DNA of 41,827 nucleotides from Actinomycetes bacterium (GTDB lineage: Bacteria; Actinomycetota; Actinomycetes; Actinomycetales; Beutenbergiaceae), in contig JAJYRV010000001.1 in the NCBI GenBank assembly GCA_021793935.1, forward strand, positions 1 to 41,827, read 5' to 3'. Shown here piece after piece: positions 16,262 through 23,758 of the stretch (its first letter is position 1; every line of letters begins with the position of its first letter). The position numbers and the translations under genes are program-made. A model generated the notes under the pieces. The model did no database searches. It had not been told where the DNA came from and saw nothing but the letters and a program-made list of their open reading frames with translations.

Positions 16262-16966
16262 GTGAGCAGCCAAGATTCCCCCCGCGCCTTCGACGACGAC
16301 GATTGGGTCGCCGAGACCGCCGCGCCTACCCGCGGCGCCCCCGGGCGGGCAACCTGGTGGGGCATCACCCGCCGGACGGCGGGGACGGCGGCCGTGGTGG
16401 CCCTGTGCGCCGGCGCGGCCGGGGTGGGGGCATGGAAACTCGCCCCGTCCCCGGTCCCGGTGCAGGTACCCGAACAGGTCCTCGCCGGCGCGCGCGAACC
16501 CCTGCCGGCCGGGGCGAGCGCACCAGGGGAGGCCGCGAACCCAGAAACGGTGTTCGTCCACGTCGCCGGCGAGGTTGCCGCGCCGGGGCTGATCGAGTTG
16601 CCCGCAGACGCCCGGATCGCCGATGCCCTCGCGGAGGCGGGCGGGCCGGCCGACGACGCCGACCTCGCGGCGATCAACCTCGCTGCCCACGTCGCCGATG
16701 GCGAACAGGTCTATGTACCCGCCACCGGCGAGGAGCCCCCCGCCGGTGCCGCCGAGGGCGGCGCCAGCGCTCCCGCGGCCGTCAACCTCAACACCGCCAG
16801 CGCCGAAGAACTCCAGCAACTGCCCGGGATCGGGCCGGTGCTCGCGGAGCGGATCACCAGTTATCGAGAGGAACACGGTGAATTCGGGGCGATCGAGGAT
16901 CTGCAGGCCGTGCCCGGGATCGGCCCGGCGCTCATGGGCCAGTTGCACGCCGAGGTTACCGTGTGA
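16262..16966 (+). CDS. comEA: ComEA-like DNA-binding protein
   Basis: A 234-residue membrane-anchored protein. A cytoplasmic N-terminus precedes one membrane segment at about residues 39-58. An SLBB-like domain follows (VFVHVAGEVAAPGLIELP), then a linker, and a C-terminal double helix-hairpin-helix: VNLNTASAEELQQLPGIGP and IEDLQAVPGIGPALM. In the competence pathway ComEA binds incoming double-stranded DNA outside the membrane and hands it to ComEC, which is encoded next with a 4 nt overlap. The GTG start at 16262 follows a TATCGT box by 7 nt. Whether the organism is transformable is unknown, since comEA/comEC pairs are kept in many actinobacteria not known to be competent. Confidence 0.9.
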   Translation: MSSQDSPRAFDDDDWVAETAAPTRGAPGRATWWGITRRTAGTAAVVALCAGAAGVGAWKLAPSPVPVQVPEQVLAGAREPLPAGASAPGEAANPETVFVHVAGEVAAPGLIELPADARIADALAEAGGPADDADLAAINLAAHVADGEQVYVPATGEEPPAGAAEGGASAPAAVNLNTASAEELQQLPGIGPVLAERITSYREEHGEFGAIEDLQAVPGIGPALMGQLHAEVTV

Positions 16967-18429
16967 GCACGCCGGCGAGGGCGCGCACGCCCCTGGATCT
17001 TCGGCTCGCCCCCGGGGCGATCGGAACGTGGGCGGCGTGCCTCATCGCCGTGAAGACCTCGCTCGCGCCCGCCTTCTTCGCCGCGGTGGCGCTGGCCGGG
17101 CTCGTGTGCCTGGGCTGGCCCCGGCGCACTGCTCGGCACCGGCCCCACTGGCGCGGATGGGCGAGCCTCGCCGCGGCGCTGGGCTGCGCCGGCACCCTCG
17201 CCGCCGGGGGAGCGGGATGGGCGCAGGTCACCCACCGAGCCCACGCGGTCGAGGCGGCAGCCGAGTTCGCCGACCCCGATGCCCGCATCCAGGTGCGTCT
17301 CGCCTCCGAGGTGAAATCCGGCGCGGCGGGCCCCGGCGCCCACGGGCTCCTCACCCACCTCACCGCCGGCGAGGAGGAGATCGCGATGCGGGTCCCGGTC
17401 TACCTCATCGGCGCAGACCCCGTCTGGCGGGTGGGCCAGCGGGTCGTCGTCAGCGGCAGCCTCGCCGCGGGTCAGGAACAGCAGCTGTTCCTGCGGGTGA
17501 GCGACGTCCACCGGGCCGCGCCTCCCGCGGGGGTGTTTCGGCTCGTTGATCAACTCCGCGAGGGCCTGCGCTCCGGCAGCACCCACCTGCCGCCACACGC
17601 CCGCGGGCTCGTCCCCGGGGTGGCGATCGGCGACGACCGCCGGCTGCCCGAGCACATCGGGGCCGCGATGCGGACCACGAGCCTCACCCACGTCACCGCG
17701 GTCTCCGGTGCCCACGTCGCCGTCGTCATCGCCACCGTGTTGGTCCTCCTTGCCCGCACACCGGCCTGGCTCCGAGCCACGCTCGCGAGCCTCGTGCTCG
17801 CCGCGATGGTCCTCCTCGTGCTGCCGACCCCGAGCGTGCTCCGCGCCGCGGGCATGGGGCTCCTCACCCTGGCCGCGCTCGCGGCCGGCCGTCCCCGCCT
17901 CGCCGTTCCCGTACTGTTCTTCACCGTCACCGCGCTCCTCGCCTACGATCCCTGGCTCGCCACCTCGATCGGGTTCGCGCTCTCCGTCGCGGCGACGCTG
18001 GGGATCCTGCTGTGGGCGGGCCCGATCAGCGAGCTCCTTGGATCCTCCCTGGTCAGCCGCGCGGTGGCGGTCCCCCTCGCCGCGCAGGCCTGGTGCTCCC
18101 CGCTGCTCTTGACCTTCGAAGCGACGCTCGCCACCTACTCGGTCCCCGCGAACCTCCTCGCCGTTCCCGCGCTCGCCCCGGCAACGATCCTTGGGCTCGC
18201 GAGCGCGCTGCTGAGCGGCTTCGCCCCCGGGGCGGCGGCCCTCGCCGCCTCCCTCGCGAGCTATTTCACCGGCTGGATCGCTGCCGTTGCGCTCTTCTTC
18301 GCCGGGCTGCCCGGCGCGAAGGTCCCGTGGCCGGCCGGCCCGCTCGGGGTCGGTGCCCTCATCGCCCTCACCCTCGGGGCCGCGGCGGGGCTGCGGCGGG
18401 TGGGAAGGAGAAGAACGTGGCAGGCTTAG
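16963..18429 (+). CDS. comEC: ComEC/Rec2-type DNA channel protein, lacking the metallo-beta-lactamase domain
   Basis: A 488-residue polytopic membrane protein. Two N-terminal membrane segments precede an OB-like exported domain (DARIQVRLASEV, VVVSGSL). The competence core follows, with LVPGVAIGDDRRLP, TSLTHVTAVSGAHVAVV and PTPSVLRAAGMGLL, and then about eight hydrophobic segments. ComEC forms the channel for single-stranded DNA during transformation. Many homologues are 700-800 residues and end with a metallo-beta-lactamase-like nuclease domain, which is absent here: the protein stops at RRVGRRRTWQA after the last helix and holA begins 3 nt later. The GTG start overlaps comEA by 4 nt. Confidence 0.9.
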   Translation: MSTPARARTPLDLRLAPGAIGTWAACLIAVKTSLAPAFFAAVALAGLVCLGWPRRTARHRPHWRGWASLAAALGCAGTLAAGGAGWAQVTHRAHAVEAAAEFADPDARIQVRLASEVKSGAAGPGAHGLLTHLTAGEEEIAMRVPVYLIGADPVWRVGQRVVVSGSLAAGQEQQLFLRVSDVHRAAPPAGVFRLVDQLREGLRSGSTHLPPHARGLVPGVAIGDDRRLPEHIGAAMRTTSLTHVTAVSGAHVAVVIATVLVLLARTPAWLRATLASLVLAAMVLLVLPTPSVLRAAGMGLLTLAALAAGRPRLAVPVLFFTVTALLAYDPWLATSIGFALSVAATLGILLWAGPISELLGSSLVSRAVAVPLAAQAWCSPLLLTFEATLATYSVPANLLAVPALAPATILGLASALLSGFAPGAAALAASLASYFTGWIAAVALFFAGLPGAKVPWPAGPLGVGALIALTLGAAAGLRRVGRRRTWQA

Positions 18430-18432
18430 AAC

Positions 18433-19401
18433 ATGCCCCCTAAGAAGAAGACCGTCAACATCGACGGGATCACACTCGCGCCCGTGACCCTCCTGAAGGG
18501 GTCCGAGGGGTATTTCGTCGACGCGGCGACCGACAAGCTCCGCGAACTCGCCCTCCAGCGGGACCCGGATGTGGAGATCATCTGGGTCGATGCCTCGGTG
18601 TACGAACCGAACATGCTGCACGTGTGGACGAGCCCGTCCCTGTTCGACGAACGCCGCCACATCGTCGTCGATGCGTTGGAGGCGACGAACGACGCGTTCC
18701 TCGCGGACATGATCGACTACGTCGGGGCCCTCACCGGTGAACCCGACACGACGATCGTCCTCCGCCACCAGAAGGGCACCCGCGGCAAGAAACTGCTCGA
18801 CCTCATCGCGAAACGAAAATTCCCCGTCGTCCCCTGCGACCCCCTCACCCGGGAGTCCGACAAGGTCGACTTCGCCGCCGGCCTGTTCCGCCGCGCCCAG
18901 CGAGACGCCTCTCCCGAGGCGGTGCGCGCGCTGGTGGAGGCGACGGGCAGCGACCTGCGGGAACTCGCCTCCGCCTGCAAGCAGCTCCTCGCCGACACCA
19001 CCGGGCGGATCACCCCCGACGTCGTGGACACCTACTACGGCGGGCGGGTGGAGACCACCGGTTTCAAGGTCGCCGACGCGGCGGTCGCGGGCAACGCGAC
19101 GACGGCGGTGACCCTCCTGCGGCACGCCCTCGCCACGGGGGTCGATCCTGTGCCCATCGTCGCGGTGCTCGCCTCGAAACTGCGCACGATGGCGCTGGTG
19201 TCGGCCAACCACGCACCGAAACTGCCGCCCTGGCAGGTGGACCGGGCGCGCCGGGAGCTGCGCGGCTGGTCGCCGAGCGGCCTGGCGGAGGCGATCCTCG
19301 CCGTCGCCGATGCGGATGCGGCCGTCAAGGGAGAGTCTCGGGAGCCAGAATTCGCGGTCGAACGCGCCGTCCTCACGATTGCCGGCGCCCGCGGGCACTA
19401 A
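18433..19401 (+). CDS. holA: DNA polymerase III subunit delta
   Basis: A 322-residue clamp-loader subunit that opens the beta clamp and loads it on primed DNA at the replication fork. The fold order is right: an N-terminal domain with PVTLLKGSEGYFVDAATDKL and SLFDERRHIVVDALE, a middle domain (VVPCDPLTRESDKVDF; SDLRELASACKQLL), and a C-terminal collar domain (ALATGVDPVPIVAVLASKLRTM). The basic start MPPKKKTVNI is unusual but acceptable. It lies 3 nt after comEC, the usual actinobacterial neighbour, but rpsT, normally next, is displaced by fgd and a symporter locus. Confidence 0.92.
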   Translation: MPPKKKTVNIDGITLAPVTLLKGSEGYFVDAATDKLRELALQRDPDVEIIWVDASVYEPNMLHVWTSPSLFDERRHIVVDALEATNDAFLADMIDYVGALTGEPDTTIVLRHQKGTRGKKLLDLIAKRKFPVVPCDPLTRESDKVDFAAGLFRRAQRDASPEAVRALVEATGSDLRELASACKQLLADTTGRITPDVVDTYYGGRVETTGFKVADAAVAGNATTAVTLLRHALATGVDPVPIVAVLASKLRTMALVSANHAPKLPPWQVDRARRELRGWSPSGLAEAILAVADADAAVKGESREPEFAVERAVLTIAGARGH

Positions 19402-19418
19402 GGAAAGGGAAAGACGAC

Positions 19419-20426
19419 ATGATCCGATTCGGCTACAAGGCCTCCTCCGAACAATTCGCGCCTCGCGAACTCCTGCGCTTCACCCAAGAAGCCGAGGCGG
19501 CGGGATTCGATTCGGTGTTCTTCTCCGACCACCTGCAGCCCTGGCGCCACCACGGCGGCCACGCGCCCGCCGCGTTACCGTGGCTCGGGGCCGTGGCCGC
19601 GAGCACCGAGCGGATCACCATCGGTACCGGGGTGCTCACCCCGACCCTGCGCTACCACCCGGCCCTCATCGCCCAAGCATTCGCCACCCTCGGCTGCCTC
19701 GCCCCGGGCCGGATCATTCTCGGGGTCGGCACGGGGGAGTCGATGAACGAAACGCCGCTCGGGATCGACTGGCCCGCCGGGAAGGAACGCCGGGCACGCC
19801 TGCGCGAGGCGGTCGCGCTCATCCGCCAATTGTGGACCGAGGAGCGGGTGACGTTCGAGGGAGACTTCTACCAGACCCAGATGGCCACGATCTATGACCT
19901 GCCCGAAGAGCAGGTGCCCATCTTCGTCGCCGCCTCCGGGCCGATCGCCACCCGGCTCGCCGGGGAGATCGGTGATGGGTTCATCACCACGAGCGGGAAG
20001 GGGGAGGAACTCTACACCGACCGGCTCCTGCCGGCGCTCGGAGAGGGAGCCGCCAAGTCCGGGCGCAGCCCCGCCGATCTCGACATGGTGATGGAAGTGA
20101 AGGTGTCCTTCGATTCCGACCTCGATCACGCCCGGGAGGTGACCAAGTTCTGGGGCGCCCTCGCGCTGTCACCGGAGGAGAAAGTAGGGGTGTGGGACCC
20201 GGTCGAAATGGAACGGCTCGCCGACGCACTGCCCGTGGAGCGCACCGTCACGCGCTGGATCGTCTCCGATGACCCGCAGGAGCACGCCGAGCAGATCTGG
20301 AAGTACGTCGAGATGGGCTTCACGCACTTGGTGTTCCATGATCCCGATCCCGATCAGTCCCGGTTCATCTCCACCTACCGGGACCAGGTACTTCCGCGCC
20401 TGTGGGAGCGAGCGGGGCGCGCCTAG
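19419..20426 (+). CDS. fgd: F420-dependent glucose-6-phosphate dehydrogenase
   Basis: A 335-residue LLM-fold enzyme that oxidises glucose 6-phosphate to the lactone using coenzyme F420, the main source of reduced F420 in mycobacteria and relatives. It is close to mycobacterial FGD over its whole length: FGYKASSEQFAPREL, SDHLQPWRHHGGHAP (His38 and Trp42 correspond to the catalytic His40 and Trp44), GTGVLTPTLRYHPA, GVGTGES (Glu107, proposed proton donor) and TRWIVSDDPQEH near the phosphate site. GGAAAGGGA precedes ATG 19419. Other F420-dependent LLM enzymes are possible but less likely given these matches. It implies the organism makes F420, although no F420 synthesis gene is in this window. 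Confidence 0.88.
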   Translation: MIRFGYKASSEQFAPRELLRFTQEAEAAGFDSVFFSDHLQPWRHHGGHAPAALPWLGAVAASTERITIGTGVLTPTLRYHPALIAQAFATLGCLAPGRIILGVGTGESMNETPLGIDWPAGKERRARLREAVALIRQLWTEERVTFEGDFYQTQMATIYDLPEEQVPIFVAASGPIATRLAGEIGDGFITTSGKGEELYTDRLLPALGEGAAKSGRSPADLDMVMEVKVSFDSDLDHAREVTKFWGALALSPEEKVGVWDPVEMERLADALPVERTVTRWIVSDDPQEHAEQIWKYVEMGFTHLVFHDPDPDQSRFISTYRDQVLPRLWERAGRA

Positions 20427-20581
20427 TTGCCCGCCAGGGGCGGAATGTGAGACTAACGCGGCGCGTAATTGACGTATGTGCCCTTCGTGCACAACAGTTA
20501 GTTCCGGGCGGGCCTCCCCGCCGCAGTTGAGGGGGAGGTGAGCGCGCCCACCCGCACTGACCTACATTGAGAGGATCCCTT
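20427..20581. promoter_or_regulatory. Intergenic region between fgd and the symporter locus
   Basis: A 155 nt gap. GGCGGG (20507-20512) pairs with CCCGCC (20517-20522) around a CCTC loop, a short hairpin without a U tail that may end fgd transcripts. A TACATT hexamer at 20563-20568 could be a -10 box, but lies only about 14 nt before the GTG. GAGGA (20571-20575) is the ribosome-binding site for the small gene at 20582. Confidence 0.4.
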
Positions 20582-20764
20582 GTGGTCAACCGCAAGTCCT
20601 TATGGCTCATCACCGTTGCGGTACTCATTCTTTCCGCCTTCGTCGTGCCCTACACCCTGCTCGCTGGGGTCGATGCCTGGTACGGCAGTTTCCTGTTCTG
20701 GACCCTCGTGACGATGCTGGTCATCGGGATCAACGCCGTCGTCAGCGCTTCCTGGAGGGACTAG
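20582..20764 (+). CDS. Small two-helix membrane protein, putative symporter partner (DUF3311-like)
   Basis: A 60-residue protein with two hydrophobic segments (about residues 7-27 and 34-56) joined by a short loop containing DAWYGS, and a polar C-terminus SASWRD. It starts at GTG 20582 with GAGGA 6 nt upstream. The symporter gene begins one base after its stop, so the two are almost certainly cotranslated. Small two-helix proteins of the DUF3311 or YhdT type are often encoded just before sodium:solute symporters, and the P-Y-L-L and WYGSFLFW pattern is similar. The assignment is tentative because the protein is so short. Confidence 0.65.
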   Translation: MVNRKSLWLITVAVLILSAFVVPYTLLAGVDAWYGSFLFWTLVTMLVIGINAVVSASWRD

Positions 20765-20765
20765 G

Positions 20766-22241
20766 GTGAGTACCTCTTGGATCTGGATCGGCATCGCCAT
20801 CTACGTCGTCATCGCCGGGGCCACCGCGATCCTGTCCCGCCACGATAACCAGGGCACGATGAGCGGTTACTTCCTCGGTAACCGGAAAATGGGCGGCTTC
20901 GTCTCCGCGATGAGTTACAGCGCGACGACGTATAGCGCGTTCATGCTCATCGGGCTCGCCGGACTCACCTACACCGGCGGGGTGGGCGCGCTCGGGTTCG
21001 AACTCATCTACCTGTGCGGGGTCACCCTCGTGCTGATCTTCGGCCCCCGGTTCTGGCTCGCCGGGAAGAAATTCGGGTACGTCACGCCCTCGGAGATGCT
21101 CGGTGACCGCTACGAGAACCGCGCCGTCGGCACGGTTGCGGCGCTATGCAGCCTGATCTTCCTCATCCCCTACGCCGCGGTGCAGCTCGCCGGGGTGGGC
21201 TACCTCGTATCGGGGATGACCGACGGGCAGATCTCGTTCACCACCGGCACGGTGCTCGCCACACTTCTCGCGATCGTGTTCAGCATCGTCGCAGGACTTC
21301 GTTCCGTCGCGTGGACCGACACGTTGCAGGCGTTGTTCATGATCGTCACCGCAACGATCGTCGTCATCATCGTGGTGCACCAACTCGGCGGACTCTCCGG
21401 ATTCTTCTCCAAGCTCCAGACCGATCACCCCGGGGCGTTGAGCGTGCCGGGCACCGGTTATTTCACGTTCAGCACCTTCCTCGGCCTCACGCTGCCGTGG
21501 ATGTTCTTCAGCCTGTCCAACCCTCAGGTGAGCCAACGCCTCTTCACGCCGAGATCGATGAAGGACATGCGGCACATGCTGCTGGGCTTCATGGTCTTCG
21601 GTTTCCTCTACACGCTCGTGGCGGTCGTGTGGGGCTTCGCCTCGGCGATCCAGTTCCCCGGCTTGGAAACCGGTGACCTTGCCACGCCGAAGCTCCTCGC
21701 CTCCGGGCTGGTTCCCACCTCGCTCGCCGTCATCGTGATGATCGGGATCATCGCCGCGGCCGTATCCACGATCGACTCGATCATGCTCACGCTGTCCTCC
21801 ATGGCGGCCCGGGATGTCTATTCGGTTCTGAAGAAGGGATCCACCGACACCCAGGAGCTCGCCGTGGGCAAGATCCTGCTACCCGTCATCGCGGTGCTCG
21901 CCTACCTGTTTGCGCAGCTGGAACTCAGCCTCATCGCGGTTCTTTCGGTATCGGCCTCCGCCGGCCTGCTCGTGCTCGTCCCCGCGCTCATCGGTGCCTT
22001 CTTCTGGCGGCGGGGGACGGCGGCCGGGGCGCTGTGCTCGATCATCCTCGGAGGCACCTTGGTGTTCGTGCTGGAACTCACCCAAACCAAACTCCTCGGA
22101 CAGGGCAGCGGGGTGTGGGGACTCCTCGCCTCGGTGGTCGTGTTCGTGGCGGTCAGCCTCGCCACCCCGAAACCGACGGGGCGGGCGCAGGAGTTCGTCG
22201 ATCACGTGCAGCAAAAACTGAGCACGCACGGCGCGGTGTAG
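20766..22241 (+). CDS. Sodium:solute symporter family (SSS) transporter
   Basis: A 491-residue polytopic transporter with about 13 hydrophobic segments. SSS-family signatures include the N-terminal DYFLGNR-like GYFLGNRKMGGFVSAMSYSATTYSAFMLIG (key part GYFLGNRKMGG), GYVTPSEMLGDRYENR, GLRSVAWTDTLQALFM, and AAAVSTIDSIMLTLSSM near helix 8, which carries the Ser/Thr sodium ligands. The YVTPSEMLGDRY and WTDTLQA motifs are close to pantothenate (PanF) and proline-type members, but the substrate cannot be fixed by eye. GTG 20766 follows the small membrane protein gene by one base. Confidence 0.88.
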   Translation: MSTSWIWIGIAIYVVIAGATAILSRHDNQGTMSGYFLGNRKMGGFVSAMSYSATTYSAFMLIGLAGLTYTGGVGALGFELIYLCGVTLVLIFGPRFWLAGKKFGYVTPSEMLGDRYENRAVGTVAALCSLIFLIPYAAVQLAGVGYLVSGMTDGQISFTTGTVLATLLAIVFSIVAGLRSVAWTDTLQALFMIVTATIVVIIVVHQLGGLSGFFSKLQTDHPGALSVPGTGYFTFSTFLGLTLPWMFFSLSNPQVSQRLFTPRSMKDMRHMLLGFMVFGFLYTLVAVVWGFASAIQFPGLETGDLATPKLLASGLVPTSLAVIVMIGIIAAAVSTIDSIMLTLSSMAARDVYSVLKKGSTDTQELAVGKILLPVIAVLAYLFAQLELSLIAVLSVSASAGLLVLVPALIGAFFWRRGTAAGALCSIILGGTLVFVLELTQTKLLGQGSGVWGLLASVVVFVAVSLATPKPTGRAQEFVDHVQQKLSTHGAV

Positions 22242-22288
22242 CGCGGCCCGGCGCCCCCGCCCCGCCCGAACTGCGCCCTGCCCGCCAG

Positions 22289-22350
22289 CCCGCCGCCGAG
22301 AACGGTCTTGTGCTGCCATCCCGCCGTCGAGAACGGTCTTGTGCTGCCAG
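22289..22350. repeat. Two tandem 31-bp direct repeats
   Basis: Two head-to-tail 31 bp units, 22289-22319 and 22320-22350, differ at two positions only (C/T at the eighth base and T/G at the last). Their shared core is GAGAACGGTCTTGTGCTGCC. They lie in the convergent gap downstream of the symporter gene. There is no spacer between them, so they are not a CRISPR array. Function unknown. Confidence 0.8.
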
Positions 22351-22369
22351 ATCGGGCGAATAACCGGCA

Positions 22370-22385
22370 TTCGACAGTTGTCGAA
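22370..22385. repeat. 16-bp palindrome
   Basis: TTCGACA-GT-TGTCGAA, with perfect 7 bp arms and a 2 bp centre. It looks like a binding site for a dimeric regulator or a short hairpin. It lies between convergent genes, far from any start codon, which is odd for an operator. Confidence 0.6.
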
Positions 22386-22473
22386 CCCGGGGCAACCGCA
22401 TCTTAGGGGTCAGCGCCCGCGCCGCACCGGCCGAGAGAGGCCGTAAGACCGTAAGAGTGCGCGGCGACAACAA

Positions 22474-22511
22474 AACGCCGGGTCCCGCAGGAAAATGCGG
22501 GTCCCGGCGTT
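22474..22511. terminator. Strong bidirectional terminator downstream of rpsT
   Basis: AACGCCGGGTCCCGCA (22474-22489) pairs with TGCGGGTCCCGGCGTT (22496-22511): 16 positions with one T-T mismatch and a 6 nt loop GGAAAA. It is flanked by A residues on the left (a U tail for the minus-strand rpsT transcript). It lies 14 nt beyond the rpsT stop and also faces transcripts from the symporter side. Confidence 0.85.
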
Positions 22512-22525
22512 CAACGCGTGATGCC

Positions 22526-22786
22526 CTAGAGCGCGTTCACCTGCTGGGCGAGTGCCGACTTGCGGTTCGCTGCCTGGTTCTTGTGAATAACGCCCTTGCT
22601 GGCAGCCTTGTCAAGGCGGCGGGAGGCCGACTTGAGCGCTTCCGCCGCGGCGTCCTTGTCGCCGTCAGCGATGGCTGCTCGGACCTTGCGGACCTCGGTC
22701 TTGAGGGCAGACTTCACTGCCTGGTTGCGCAGCCGAGCCTTCTCGTTGGTGCGGTTCCGCTTGATTTGGGACTTAATGTTTGCCAC
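22526..22786 (-). CDS. rpsT: 30S ribosomal protein S20
   Basis: An 86-residue basic ribosomal protein that binds 16S rRNA early in 30S assembly. The sequence is typical S20 throughout: [20 protein letters not shown], then [11 protein letters not shown], and [19 protein letters not shown] at the end. The start codon is GTG 22786 with a purine-rich GAGAGA upstream on the minus strand. It is a stand-alone gene ended by the strong hairpin at 22474-22511. In many actinobacteria it lies right after holA, whereas here about 3.1 kb with fgd and a symporter separates them. Confidence 0.97.
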   Translation of the reverse strand: MANIKSQIKRNRTNEKARLRNQAVKSALKTEVRKVRAAIADGDKDAAAEALKSASRRLDKAASKGVIHKNQAANRKSALAQQVNAL

Positions 22787-23041
22787 GTAATGTCTCTCTC
22801 GTACGTTCGCTTACGCGATCGGATACTGATCGAAGAGGGCTGATCGCCGACCTGGACAAGGTGTGGGGGACCCGCGAATGGTCTGGCGAACATCTACCCA
22901 AGCGTATCGACGCTACAGGTAACCAACGAGCCACTTTAGCAGACGAGGAAGCGAAGCACACCCGCCGCCGGGGCCCGAGAGCGCGCCAATCCGGGTCGGT
23001 TACATCACACCGATGCGAGGGCGTTCGCACCCTGCGCGGCG
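22787..23041. other. Intergenic region upstream of rpsT
   Basis: This 255 nt gap lies between two minus-strand genes and must contain the rpsT promoter. I see several TA-containing hexamers on the minus strand but no confident -10/-35 pair. No RNA gene, repeat or convincing small ORF was found. Confidence 0.4.
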
Positions 23042-23611
23042 TTAGGAATGCAGCGCGCGCAGCGCGGCGGCGACCGCAAGGAAGCGCTGTTGGTCGAGGG
23101 AGGACCCTTCCCGGCGCACCCCCTGGGGCGGGAGGAACAACACCCGGTCGAGGCGAACCTCGGAATCGCGGCGCTGGGAGTCCCACGAGCCGCTACCGAT
23201 GCCCAACCAGTGCCGGCCGAAATGTGCTTCACGTTCCAGGTCGCGAGAGTGATTCTGACTCGTGAGTTGCAGCCCCAAGAACCCGCCGCTCATCCGCGCG
23301 ATGATGAGGACCGGTCGGTCCTTGCCGAGCCGAGGATTATCCTCATACGGCACCCACGCCCAGACGATTTCGCCCGGGTCGGGCTCACCGTCGGCCTGCG
23401 GGGCGTATTCCACTGGGGGAAGACCGGAGGCCGGAATCCGATATTCCCGCGCCGCGTGGGAGGGGCTGCCCGCGGGCGAGGGCGCGCCTGCGGGCGCCGA
23501 CGTCCCGGCCGGCGGGGCCACCCGCCGGCGGCGGGAGAGGAGCCGCGGCGCGCGCCGCCGAACCTCGCGAATGAGCGCGCGGCGAAGTTGGTGAGCAAAT
23601 CTGTTCGACAT
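23042..23611 (-). CDS. PemK/MazF-family toxin-like protein
   Basis: A 189-residue protein. Residues about 1-40 are very Arg-rich (ALIREVRRRAPRLLSRRRR), followed by an Ala/Pro/Gly linker. From about residue 80 a PemK/MazF-like domain begins: DPGEIVWAWVPYEDNPRLGK, then RPVLIIARMSGGFLGLQLTS and ending with LDRVLFLPPQ. MazF/PemK proteins are mRNA endoribonucleases, but no antitoxin gene adjoins this one, and solitary members divergent from lepA are common in actinobacteria, so toxin activity is uncertain. The start is ATG 23611, with GGAAGG 6 nt upstream; the open frame continues upstream into lepA only as an artefact. Confidence 0.8.
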   Translation of the reverse strand: MSNRFAHQLRRALIREVRRRAPRLLSRRRRVAPPAGTSAPAGAPSPAGSPSHAAREYRIPASGLPPVEYAPQADGEPDPGEIVWAWVPYEDNPRLGKDRPVLIIARMSGGFLGLQLTSQNHSRDLEREAHFGRHWLGIGSGSWDSQRRDSEVRLDRVLFLPPQGVRREGSSLDQQRFLAVAAALRALHS

Positions 23612-23758
23612 AGGCGCCTTCCGGGCGGGATCGACGAAGAAAAATCTATCGCGACTGTACCGCCCGGGCCGAGCCTGCGGCAGCGACCGTGCGCCTGAGC
23701 GGGCAAACGTGAGATCATAGGGGCAGTCTTTGCCCGAACATGAGATTAAAGGGATTAC

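Noticed and set aside
16861..19398. 845-codon minus-strand open frame opposite comEC and holA
   Set aside because: Highly charged, low-complexity sequence with no motif; both plus-strand genes are clear.
20507..20522. Definite intrinsic terminator after fgd
   Set aside because: Only a 6 bp stem without a U tract, so it is described as a possible element and not as a terminator.
22289..22350. CRISPR array
   Set aside because: Only two units, directly adjacent with no spacer, and no cas genes nearby.
22370..22385. LexA box or chromosome dimer resolution (dif) site
   Set aside because: The palindrome does not match the TCGAAC-N4-GTTCGA LexA pattern or the dif arm arrangement, and no regulated start is adjacent.
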